NCBI GenBank assembly: GCA_031963465.1 | Contig: JASSUG010000002.1 | Location: 124,001-188,000, forward strand | Length of the DNA: 64,000 bases | From: Mycoavidus cysteinexigens_B | GTDB lineage: Bacteria > Pseudomonadota > Gammaproteobacteria > Burkholderiales > Burkholderiaceae | Direction of reading: 5' to 3' | Part shown: positions 16,154-25,600 of the stretch, piece by piece | Layout: each line of letters begins with the position of its first letter | Numbering within the stretch: position 1 is the stretch's first letter | Program-made: the position numbers and the translations under genes | The notes under the pieces: model-generated | Databases searched by the model: none | What the model was told of the DNA's origin: nothing | What the model saw: only the letters and a program-made list of their open reading frames with translations

Positions 16154-18874
16154 CTATGCAACATGGAGCTGGCCTACATGTATGTCATCGCCCCTAGTTT
16201 GGCGATCGCTTATAAAATAACGATCAAGCGTCAACTCGTCGGGAGTCCATTGCTGTAAGCGTGCCAACAAGGCAAGAATGCCTCCAATACCATACCCAAA
16301 ATCGCACGAAATCCGGTCTACCGAAGTGCCGCTTGGATAGGCAAAACCCTCTTCGCGTTGCACCCGAAACATCTCAATGCCCTTGAGTAGCTTCGCCACG
16401 GCGGCAATATGCCGCTCCTCAGAGGTGTAATGATAGGCATCGAGGCGAAAACCGGCGACACCGGCAAGCCCCATCACTTTCCCAGATCCGACTGCATACT
16501 TGCAGTCGGTGGCGACATAGATATCCTCAAGTGTGGGATCAAATTCATCAATGCCAGCAAGTTGTTGATAGCGCAGCAGCACACTGCCTATGCCTGCTGC
16601 TCCATACATATAGTAGGGCGAAACAGGAAGGGGTTTATCTGTTGTATACGACCAACCTCGTGTGCCATGTCCGTCTTGCTTATCTTGGCTATACGAAATG
16701 TCATGATGCAGCGCGCGCAACCCGGCCTCAATATAATGCTCATGCTTAGTGAGCAATCCTAAGTAGAGCAGTACGAGCGCAATGCCTGATGCACCGTAAC
16801 CAAGACCAAGATGCACTTTTCCATCGGTATAGGGCCAATATAGGCCGCGCGTGGCATCCGTGTGTGCGTGAGAAAGTATTTCATCGAACACACGGGTGGC
16901 TGCATCTAGAAACTGTTGGTCGTGTGTTTCCAAAAATAGCCGGAGTGCGGACAATATCCAGCCAGCTTGACCTTCGAAGAGCCCGTGTGAGCGATCAAAT
17001 AACGAATGCGAGCGTGCTTGCAGCAACAGCGTACTGGCCTGCTCTGTGTCCTTTAGTTCGATCAACGCCCATGCGATGCCAGCCTGGCCCATCAAGAAAC
17101 CGGGCGTATAGTGCTCGTTTGTGATGGGGTGTCGGTGAATCCAATCACGCCATTCTTGATTGATTGGCAAGCCAGCGCGATGCAGGCTAAAGAGTGTCCC
17201 GTACGCGCCACATCCAAGGCTTAAAGGATTCGTTCCGAACGCGCGGTAATCGCAAGGAAACAGACGGTCATCACGAGAAAGATCAACATGGGATTCAATG
17301 AAAGAGCCTAGTCCGCCAATTATCATATCAATATGACTACGCGTTGGCAGGGGTATATGACGGGAGGTACTGACAGCATGGTTCCAGTTCGTTGACTTGA
17401 GTTTGGCATGCATCTCAGATGCAGTTGGGCGGTGCTCTGGTGTAGCAGACAATCCAGCGATTACCGCCTGTGTGATTTCTTCAGGAAATGACGCATCAGC
17501 GAAGAGTTCTTCAACTATCTGCGGAATGCGCTCGGGTACAAGGTGAAAAAATAAATTCGCCGGAAAGGCGAGCGCCAGCATCATGGCCGCTAGCGCATAA
17601 TAATCTCTCGTGAATTCAACTTCAGTTTGTTCGCTTTGATTAAGTGGCGTATAACCAGGCGTTCTGAGGCCTGTCAACGCATCAATGCCAGGCTGGCACG
17701 CCGCTTCAAAATCGATAAAAGTAATCCGTTCGAGATCTTCTGAAATCAGAACATTACCCGCAGAGAGATCACACAACGCAATACCGTGCTGATGGAATTC
17801 AGCGACTATGTGAGAAATGCGCAGAAAAATTTTGCAGAAAATTTGATGAAAAGCGCGGATATCATTTTCATCACAACGGTTACGCAACAAAATAGATTTA
17901 CTTTGTGTCAATTTATTTAAATCTTTACCATCGATATATTCTTCGACCAAAAACCAATTTTCCCAATCTTGAAATAAGTCGTAAACGACAGGTGCATAGC
18001 CAGTACCATCCATTATTTTTAGCAGACGGTGTTCTTTTTTAAGCAGGGAGACTGCATCCGATTCGGCGGTTGGGCCACCAATCCATGCTCTGGCTTCCTT
18101 GATCAATACCTCTCGGTTAGATAAGCGATCCATCGCAATATAAATGCCGCCAGAATTCTTAAATTGCAAGGCTTTTTTGATCAGATAGCGTCCTTCTTTG
18201 AGCGTCCCCGCTTCTCCTTCGGTGGGTGTTGCCTGAGGGAACGGGTCAGCAAGCCATGCTGGAGTATGGTAGACCGGTGTCCGTTCGTCAGCCACACGTT
18301 CGCCAGACGGTTTGAGTATGTATCCCTTGAGTGCGCCTTGCTCGTTGAGCATTTGGGTTTTTTGCATGCCGCCATATCGATAATGGACGACGGCGCTATC
18401 CTTGTAACGGCGATCACTCAAAATATACGGCCCAATATAGCCTTTGGTCGCGGTATAGAGTTGCTCAATGATTTCCCGAAATTCGCTGTCATCTTTCGGA
18501 TAAGCTGTGATAAATTTTCCGCTTGCACCGCGCCCCCAGTTTTTACTGGTCATATGGGAAAGAATCGTACGATCGGCCGCGAACTTAAAGGCCACTTGCA
18601 TCTCAACCAGTGCCGGCACAGCAGCGCTCAAGATGGCGCGCGCATTGTAGACGGTTGCACTAAGATGAATTTTCCAGCCTTGCGAAGGTATGGTGCTACT
18701 AGGGGGGAGACAGTGGTTCCAAACACCTCCGTGAACTGATCGCCACCGCTCTGGGAGATAGGTTTTCGCCAAATTAATATAATGCGATGCATTCGCTTTA
18801 TATCGATCTGGCGTTTCGTAGAAGGGCGGTTCACTCAGTTCAAATACCATGCGTCTTTCATGTATAACTGGCAT
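16154..18874 (-). CDS. Class III lanthipeptide synthetase (LanKC)
   Basis: Three-domain synthetase (906 aa from this start) that phosphorylates Ser/Thr of a precursor peptide, eliminates phosphate and cyclises Cys onto the resulting dehydroamino acids. About 1-215 is the phospho-Ser/Thr lyase domain. About 225-495 is a Ser/Thr kinase-like domain with Lys259 (LIKEAR), Asp369 and Asn374 (CDLSAGNV) and Asp388 (FIDFEAA). About 520-885 is a LanC-like barrel with GxxG repeats (LGCGAYG, FEGQAGW, GYGASGI, GIGG). The zinc-ligand motifs of LanC and class IV LanL are absent (MYGAAGIG where WCYG is expected; no CHG), which marks class III. The ATG at 18874 is chosen because AAGGAG lies 9 bases upstream; a TTG 12 codons earlier has no such site. 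It lies downstream of the precursor gene. No transporter or protease gene is adjacent. Confidence 0.88.
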   Translation of the reverse strand: MPVIHERRMVFELSEPPFYETPDRYKANASHYINLAKTYLPERWRSVHGGVWNHCLPPSSTIPSQGWKIHLSATVYNARAILSAAVPALVEMQVAFKFAADRTILSHMTSKNWGRGASGKFITAYPKDDSEFREIIEQLYTATKGYIGPYILSDRRYKDSAVVHYRYGGMQKTQMLNEQGALKGYILKPSGERVADERTPVYHTPAWLADPFPQATPTEGEAGTLKEGRYLIKKALQFKNSGGIYIAMDRLSNREVLIKEARAWIGGPTAESDAVSLLKKEHRLLKIMDGTGYAPVVYDLFQDWENWFLVEEYIDGKDLNKLTQSKSILLRNRCDENDIRAFHQIFCKIFLRISHIVAEFHQHGIALCDLSAGNVLISEDLERITFIDFEAACQPGIDALTGLRTPGYTPLNQSEQTEVEFTRDYYALAAMMLALAFPANLFFHLVPERIPQIVEELFADASFPEEITQAVIAGLSATPEHRPTASEMHAKLKSTNWNHAVSTSRHIPLPTRSHIDMIIGGLGSFIESHVDLSRDDRLFPCDYRAFGTNPLSLGCGAYGTLFSLHRAGLPINQEWRDWIHRHPITNEHYTPGFLMGQAGIAWALIELKDTEQASTLLLQARSHSLFDRSHGLFEGQAGWILSALRLFLETHDQQFLDAATRVFDEILSHAHTDATRGLYWPYTDGKVHLGLGYGASGIALVLLYLGLLTKHEHYIEAGLRALHHDISYSQDKQDGHGTRGWSYTTDKPLPVSPYYMYGAAGIGSVLLRYQQLAGIDEFDPTLEDIYVATDCKYAVGSGKVMGLAGVAGFRLDAYHYTSEERHIAAVAKLLKGIEMFRVQREEGFAYPSGTSVDRISCDFGYGIGGILALLARLQQWTPDELTLDRYFISDRQTRGDDIHVGQLHVA

Positions 18875-19167
18875 ACGCCCTATCTCCTTATTGAATAGAA
18901 ATTTTGTCAAGCGCCATCTCTACCTTCAACTCGTGACCACAGCGCATAAAGGGCCGGATGTTTATGTGTGCAATATAAGCAAATCGACTCTGGCCTTCGT
19001 GACTGTTTTTAACCGCCCAGTTCTCTGTAATCGTTAAGGCTTAGTTAATAGTACATGCGCTGGCCGGTTCTGGTAGGTAATAGACATCCGCCCTTGTCTG
19101 ACAGCATGACTTTTATCCACCAAACCGACACAGCAATCAACTTAGAAAAAACAGGGGAAAGACGGCT

Positions 19168-19305
19168 TTAGCATAGTAAAAGGCTTAAGGCCGAATCCAT
19201 ACCAATAACTCCCCCTGCTTCTGCCAAAAGTGCGCCACCACCGATTACAATATTCTCCTCGGTAGCATTATCTAACAAGCCTTGAAGTTCAAGAATGCGT
19301 TGCAT
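19168..19305 (-). CDS. Class III lanthipeptide precursor peptide (LanA), 45 aa
   Basis: Short gene, ATG at 19305, AAAGGAG seven bases before it, TAA at 19168-19170. The leader begins MQRILELQGLLDN; ILELQ is the leader motif recognised by class III LanKC enzymes (as in the labyrinthopeptin LabA leaders). The last eight residues are S38-A-L-S41-L-L-L-C45, i.e. SxxSxxxC, the pattern that gives labionin or lanthionine rings. A glycine/alanine-rich stretch (GGGALLAEAGG, 22-32) lies between and may contain the leader cleavage site. The gene lies 293 bp upstream of the synthetase on the same strand. The leader motif, core motif, ribosome site and position agree, so confidence is high for such a small gene. 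Product structure and activity are unknown; the core is very hydrophobic. Confidence 0.82.
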   Translation of the reverse strand: MQRILELQGLLDNATEENIVIGGGALLAEAGGVIGMDSALSLLLC

Positions 19306-19400
19306 CGTTTTTCTCCTTTCGTAAAGAATAGAACTACGGCACATTGGTCAGAGCTTAACCCCAACAACATATCCCCAACCAATTTTTAAGGTTATAGATT

Positions 19401-19535
19401 ATGAATCCAATTTTTTCAAGGACTATCTTCAAGCAACTCGACTTTGCACTTAAGCGCTGGGCTACACGGAAATACAAACGGTTGGGACGTCTCTCCAGGT
19501 CAAACTGCGGAAAGCTCATAAAGCTCTCGCGGTAG
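19401..19535 (+). pseudogene. Group II intron maturase remnant
   Basis: A 44-codon frame contains LDFALKRWATRKYKRL, which resembles the maturase-specific domain of group II intron reverse transcriptases (RWA.RKYKR). The rest of the protein and intron is gone. It is the only thing recognisable in the gap 19306-19671 between the precursor-peptide gene and mltB, and shows that the locus has received mobile DNA. Confidence 0.4.
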
Positions 19536-19671
19536 TCAATGATTGCGTTGCTGGATTGCTCGGCAGTCTTCAGAGAGGTTGCTTTCAGCGAGCCTAACAA
19601 AAGGCAAGTGATAGCGAAAACAGAACATTCGTGCTATATATTGATCCAAATTCATATTATTTTATTTATTC

Positions 19672-20847
19672 ATGATGACTGCGACGCACATTTTAGCTAT
19701 TTCTGCGGCCCGCCGCATATTTCTCTCCTGCCTATTTCTAAGCGGGGTCGGAATATGTGCGGTAGGGAGTACGCTCGTAGCAGGTTGCACACCGGCACAG
19801 TCTCAAGCTGAAACATCCACCCCATCGGCACGGCAAAATCCCGAAAAAGAAAACCTTTCAAAACGCTATCAAAACAATCCAGCTATCGAGGCTTTCATCA
19901 GTGATCTAGTGATACGCCATCACTTTGAGCCTAGCGCGCTACGCGCGCTTTTCACGCAAGCTAAATACTCAGCCGCGGTGGTCAAACTTGAACAGCCGCC
20001 CCTCACAGAATCGCCTCGCGATTGGCGTACTTACCAGTCACGGTTTCTTAAGGCGGAGCGCATTAATGCCGGCGTGCAGTTCTGGCGCACTCATCAAGCA
20101 ACTTTACAGCGCGCACAGCAAGAATTTGGTGTGCCCCCTGAGATTATTGTTGGGATCATTGGCGTTGAGACTTTTTATGGCCGTAATATGGGCAAGCACC
20201 CTGTACTGGATGTCCTGACAACATTAACTTTTGACTATCCAACAAAGCCAAATCAGTTGAAGCGTGCAGCGCTATTTCGCAAAAATTTAGAAGATTTTCT
20301 ACTCTGGACCCGTGCTGCAGGTCTTGATCCAACTCGCATTTTAGGCTCCTATAACGGAGCCGTGGGGATTGCGCAATTTATGCCAAGCAGCGTTATACAG
20401 TACGCCATTGATTATGATGGTGATCAGAAGGTCGATTTATCTACCAGCGTTGCCGATGCCATTGGCAGTGTTGCCAATTATCTGCGTCAACATGGCTGGG
20501 AAGCCGGCCGGCCGGTACTTTGGGAAATTGCCTCTGATAGCGGTAGCCTAGACCTGGCGCAAGCTGGAGCAGATGGAAAAATTGAACCTCGGCGAACGCT
20601 AGGCGAACTTCATAAAGCAGGCCTATTACTCAATGAACCGCTCAACCTAGAGGCTGAGTCGAACACCTTGGTTAATATTATCGATTTACCCACTCCTCAG
20701 CAGCCAACCGAATATAAACTGGGCCTACGCAATTTTGCGGTGCTCACACACTATAACCGCAGTTTTTTTTATGCGCTAAGCGTCTACCAGCTTGGCCAGC
20801 AAGTTAAGCAGCGCTTGCAAATGAGTGCAGGATCCCCACTGCTGTAA
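19672..20847 (+). CDS. mltB: Membrane-bound lytic murein transglycosylase B
   Basis: 391-residue lipoprotein of lytic transglycosylase family 3, which cleaves the MurNAc-GlcNAc bond of peptidoglycan to form 1,6-anhydromuramyl products. The signal peptide ends in the lipobox LVAG-Cys39. The catalytic Glu lies in GIIGVETFYGRNMGKHPVLD, followed by conserved AALFRKNLEDFLLW and SYNGAVGIAQFMPSS. The C-terminal region ends with the usual FAVLTHYNRSFFYALSVYQLG. Full length and intact. It acts in the periplasm on the sacculus. Neighbours are unrelated. Confidence 0.93.
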   Translation: MMTATHILAISAARRIFLSCLFLSGVGICAVGSTLVAGCTPAQSQAETSTPSARQNPEKENLSKRYQNNPAIEAFISDLVIRHHFEPSALRALFTQAKYSAAVVKLEQPPLTESPRDWRTYQSRFLKAERINAGVQFWRTHQATLQRAQQEFGVPPEIIVGIIGVETFYGRNMGKHPVLDVLTTLTFDYPTKPNQLKRAALFRKNLEDFLLWTRAAGLDPTRILGSYNGAVGIAQFMPSSVIQYAIDYDGDQKVDLSTSVADAIGSVANYLRQHGWEAGRPVLWEIASDSGSLDLAQAGADGKIEPRRTLGELHKAGLLLNEPLNLEAESNTLVNIIDLPTPQQPTEYKLGLRNFAVLTHYNRSFFYALSVYQLGQQVKQRLQMSAGSPLL

Positions 20848-20901
20848 GCTTGTATCATGTTTTATGTGATGGTTAGCTCCTTCTCGTTATTGCAAGGGTT
20901 T

Positions 20902-22656
20902 TCATGAGAGCGCTATGATCGCCTCTTCTAGGCGAGCGGACAATCCTGCGGCACGGATAGTGGGGGTTGCAACGGCCTGCCCAAAGACGCTGGGACTACC
21001 CAATATGGTCAGAGTTTGCCGAGCACGCGTAATGGCGGTGTAGACCAGTTCACGCGTGAGCCCGCCATGGGCTATTGCAGGCAAGACAAAAGCCAACTGG
21101 TTAAATTCCGAGCCTTGCGATTTATGCACAGTTAAAGCAAACGCAGTTTCATGAGGTGGCAATACCGCAGAAGATAACACACGCCAACCGCCCTCTGGGG
21201 TTGGGAAAACAATCCGAAATTTATTTCCCGCAACGGGTAAGGCAATGCCCATATCGCCGTTAAAAAGGCCAAGCGCATAATCGTTGCGTGTAATCATCAC
21301 CGGCCGGCCAGCAAACCATACTGCCCCGCTCGCCACCGTCATGCCGGCCATCGCGCAGACACGAGTGGCTAACAACGCATTGAGGGTTTCAACCCCGCGC
21401 GGGCCTGCGCGTACGGCACTTAATACCCGATAGTGGTTTAAGGCCTCAAATAGAGGGCCTAGATCAGGACTCGTCTGCCGCTCAGTCAGCGCATATAGCA
21501 GGTCTTTTAACGCCTTAGCATACGGTGCGAAACCATCCGCCATCAGGCTTAACGAGCTCGCTGCAAGTGTCTCACCGTGGTCGTCGATCAAGACTGCCGC
21601 GCCGGTTGCGGCAGATAGGCAAGCCTCTGGCGCTGGCAACGTTGGCGGCTGTAAGACTAAGGCCGCTAATGCATCCTTTGGCGAGCCAGCACGAATCGCT
21701 AACGATAGCTGTCCAATGGCGGACTCAAGCCCAAACCGATAATTATGTTCGAGGCGGCTAACACAATTGGCCAATCCTGTACTGATACTAAGCTCAGCAA
21801 ATACTGCCCCGGCCTCAACCGCCGCCAGCTGATCTTTATCCCCTAACAAAATAAGCCAACTATGCGGTGCGAGGGCCGCGACCAGTTGTGCTGCCAGTGC
21901 AACGTCGATCATCGACGCCTCGTCAATCACGATAACATCATAGGGTAGCGGCACAGGAGACTGAGCATTCGCCTTTAGACCAGTGCCAAGCAAGCGGTGT
22001 AAGGTGAAAGAGTGTTTAGGTAAACGCTGTTTAATCGCTGCCGGTAGGGCACTGGCCCGTTCGGCGAGCGCGCTAAGCATGCGCTGAGCAGCTTTACCGG
22101 TAGGTGCCGCAAGCACGATACGAAGTGCCGGGTTGGCATCGAGTAAACGCACCAGTTGACCGACCATTGCCGTAGTCTTACCTGTGCCTGGCCCGCCACT
22201 GACTACCGTGAGTCGACCCGAGCAGGCGCGCGCGGCCAGCACCTGTGCAATACGCCGCTCATAGGCATAATAACGTGCAAGGTAAAGCCGCCCACCCTCA
22301 TCCAATACCAGCGGCAGCAATTCGATATCTGCTGCCTGACCGTTACTGACCAAACCACTTGAGAGCAGCCACCGCTGTACCGCCTGTGAAGTTTCGCCTA
22401 GGCGCTCAGAGAAAGCAGCGAGCGCGATGCAAACATGTCCAGACGAAGCCGCACGGCTGACTTCGGCCGCCGCCAGAGCAGTGATGCGTGCGGCCTGGGC
22501 GCTGGCGCCAAGTTGCAGGGCCAGGGTGTTGATGCGCTGCGCAAAACCATCCGCTAAAAATAAAGAGGCATCGGGTGGCGGCGGCGTAAGTACGGCTGCA
22601 TCATTCGTATTAGCGTGTGTACGCGGGAAGCTATCCGTTAGCCACACCGACCTCAT
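20902..22656 (-). CDS. recD: Exodeoxyribonuclease V subunit alpha
   Basis: 5'-3' helicase subunit (584 aa) of the RecBCD complex, which resects double-strand breaks and degrades linear DNA. Walker A GGPGTGKTTA is at residues 154-163 (Lys160) and DVIVIDEASMID gives motif II. VHKSQGSEFN near the C-terminus is the conserved superfamily 1 motif. The start ATG overlaps the recB stop by 4 bp (ATGA), so translation is coupled. Last gene of chaB-recC-recB-recD. Confidence 0.95.
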   Translation of the reverse strand: MRSVWLTDSFPRTHANTNDAAVLTPPPPDASLFLADGFAQRINTLALQLGASAQAARITALAAAEVSRAASSGHVCIALAAFSERLGETSQAVQRWLLSSGLVSNGQAADIELLPLVLDEGGRLYLARYYAYERRIAQVLAARACSGRLTVVSGGPGTGKTTAMVGQLVRLLDANPALRIVLAAPTGKAAQRMLSALAERASALPAAIKQRLPKHSFTLHRLLGTGLKANAQSPVPLPYDVIVIDEASMIDVALAAQLVAALAPHSWLILLGDKDQLAAVEAGAVFAELSISTGLANCVSRLEHNYRFGLESAIGQLSLAIRAGSPKDALAALVLQPPTLPAPEACLSAATGAAVLIDDHGETLAASSLSLMADGFAPYAKALKDLLYALTERQTSPDLGPLFEALNHYRVLSAVRAGPRGVETLNALLATRVCAMAGMTVASGAVWFAGRPVMITRNDYALGLFNGDMGIALPVAGNKFRIVFPTPEGGWRVLSSAVLPPHETAFALTVHKSQGSEFNQLAFVLPAIAHGGLTRELVYTAITRARQTLTILGSPSVFGQAVATPTIRAAGLSARLEEAIIALS

Positions 22657-25600
22657 GAGCGCTCTCCCGCCATGAGGCGATCAAGTGCATCGATCATCGC
22701 CGCCGTAGGTTTATGATGATAGACACCCGCCGCCTGCCCTTCTACCTGCCAGTCTGGGCGCACGCCGCGCACAAATAAATATAAGTACCCGCCGCAATGC
22801 CTTAGGTAGTCGTAATCGGGTTGTTTAATGCGTAAATAACGATGTAGCGCAAGCGTATAGAGAAGCGCCTGTAAATCGTAGCCATGGGCTGCCATCGCCG
22901 CCTGCAATGCGGCTTGGTTATAGTGCTCGACGGTATTGCCAAGATGGTTCGATTTCCAGTCCGCAATCCAGAAACGGCCTTCGTGCTCAAACACGAGATC
23001 GATGACGCCTTTCATATAGCCTGTTAGCTCGCTTGCCTCAAAGTCAAGGTCTAGATAGCCGTGGGTTTTCAAGAGTAGGCGCAGAGCGGACAAATCTAGA
23101 GCATGAACGGTAAAAGTAAACTCCAATTCACGAAAAATATGGTTTTCAGCCACCGTAGCAAGCCTTAGACCCGGCACTAACTCGGTCATGGCTAGATCGC
23201 TTAATAAACGCGTCATCATGGCGACTGACGCAGTAGGCTCTGCCCCTGCTGGCAACTTGCGCTCTTGCAACACGCGCTCAATCGCTGCGGGCCAGCTTGC
23301 TGACGTAGTGAAATCCGTTAGCTCAAATAACCGGTGCAGATACTCGCCGGCAGCTGCACCACGCGGAAAATGCACAATATCGTCTGCCCCAGCAGACGGA
23401 CTGGCAGCGGCTGAGACTGCTGCCGACTCAACAGGCCGGGCATGACTTAAGAGCGAGCTAAAACTGGCGAGCCGCCAACTTACAAAGGATGGCCGCCGCA
23501 TCACACGCGCGCGCAAAACCGCCCGCGGCGCTAAAGACAAAGGCTTTAGCGTATGTTGGGTCGGCCTCGGCAACGGTTCAATCGTGATGAACTTCCCCTC
23601 AATACGTTTTTTAGGATTTATCGCATCAAGTTCAGCTGTGTCCAAAACCGGATCGCCATTAGCCAGTGCCTGCCAGCGGGCGACGATTTCATCCTCTGCT
23701 GGCGGCTTAACTAACCAGCTTGAAAAATCATATCCCGCACCTGCCACCAGCCAGTTCAGCATACTTTGCCGTGCTTGCTTAGTTGATCCTTGTGGCCCGC
23801 TTATATACAAGCCTGCCACTATATAGCAGCGGTAAACTGCGCGCGTTAGCGCAACATAGATTAAGCGCACCCGCTCAGCTGAGTGCTCAACACCAGCGGC
23901 TTCCTTGGCCCGGTCTTCGTCAGCTTGGTCAGGGCCATAGTGAATCACCGCATGACCCTGCTCATCATGATATTCGCGCGCACTAGGTAATTTGTTTGAG
24001 GGCGCGGTACGGATTGCACCATCATTTAAAAATGGACAAAATACCACCGCATATTCCAAGCCTTTAGCCTTATGTACCGTCACAATCTGCACCAGATCGC
24101 GATCGGACTCAAGCCGCAACTGCGCTTCATCGCCGCCCTTGGGCGCGGCACGCTGTGTCGCAAGCCAGCGCAGCACTGGCTCAATCCCCGCTTGCTGAGC
24201 CGCATGAGCTTGCACCAGTTCCGCCAAGTGGTTTAAATCCGTTAAGCGCCGCTCGCCATTAGGGCTAACTGCGATCCGTTGGGCGATACGCAAAGCGCGC
24301 AGGAGCGTGCGCCACATAAAGGCAAAGCCCCGTTCATGCCAGAGCATACGGTAATGCGCGAAGCGATCAATCCATTCTGCCCAACCCTCGCTTTGCCCTT
24401 GCGCCCAGAGGTGAAGATTAGGCTCTAGCAGCGCTCGCTCATTGGCATCCATGGCATTCAGCGCCAGCGCATCTAGGCCAATCCAGTCGGTGGCCAGTGC
24501 GGTACGCAAGCGACGTAAGTCGCCTGGTGCATCAATCGCCAGCAGTATATGCTCAAGATGAGCGGCGTCTTGAGTCTCAAACACCGAGACTTGCGCCAGC
24601 TCAACGCTACCCACGCCCCACTCGGCCAGCGCCTGCTTCATCAGGCTTCCTTGCCGGTGGGTTTGCACCAATACGGCGATTTGACCCGCGCTCAGCGGGG
24701 CAGCACCGATAGTCGTTGCCCCTTCTGACATGGGCGCCGCAGTACCGATCGACAGCAGGCGAGCAATCTCAGCCGCGCAGGCATTGGCCGCCGCTTTGAG
24801 CGCTTGTGGCTTAGTGAGGATGGCGTCGCCATGCGGCAATAACCAAACGCGGCAATCCGGTGTTTGCGCCTTTGTCTCTGGTTCAAGTTGCTTTGCGGAA
24901 ACTAACCTTAAGCGCGGTGGTTCGATAAAAAGGTCGCGTGCACGCGTATGCGCACGTACCGACCGATAATCAAGACCAGGTAACACAAAAGCCGCCGGAT
25001 TCGCGCTAAAAATCCGATTGCAGGCAGCAATTAACGCGGCACTTGAGCGTTGATTCACGGTCAGCGTATAGCATGCATACGCTTCTTTACGCGCCAGTAA
25101 ATAGGTATGTAGATCGGCCGCGCGAAAACTATAAATGGCTTGCTTAGGGTCCCCAACTAGAAAGAGCGGGCCATGCGGCGCAAAGATCTGACTTAAGATC
25201 TCAAACTGCACTGGATCAGTGTCTTGGAATTCATCGATCAAGGCCGCGGCATAACGCCGCCTAAGCGCGCGCACGAGTCCCGGATGCTGATTCAGCGCAC
25301 CGTGTAAATGAGTGAGCAAGTCATTGAAGGACATCACCCGCTGGGTGCGTTTTTTTTCACGTAAAGCGCCCCCTGCCCAGCTTAACCAGGCAGATAAGAG
25401 GGACAACCAGTGGGCGCGGTTAAGCGTGGCGGCCGTGTGTAATGCGCTAACGAGTTCATCCGCTAGTTTGAAAAATGCATGGCTTGGTACGGTACAGCCT
25501 TTTTTAGTGCGCTTTTCGAGGACTGATGCGGTGAGGAGTTCGGCTTTTTCACCCAGCGCAATAGACGGATTACCCTCATCGAAATACCGTGCCCAGGAGC

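Noticed and set aside
18911..19167. A second lanthipeptide precursor between the first one and the synthetase
   Set aside because: Minus-strand frames here are short and lack both an ILELQ-like leader and an SxxSxxxC core.
19355..19600. 81-codon minus-strand frame upstream of the precursor-peptide gene
   Set aside because: No ribosome site and no family resemblance; it lies antisense to the intron-maturase remnant.
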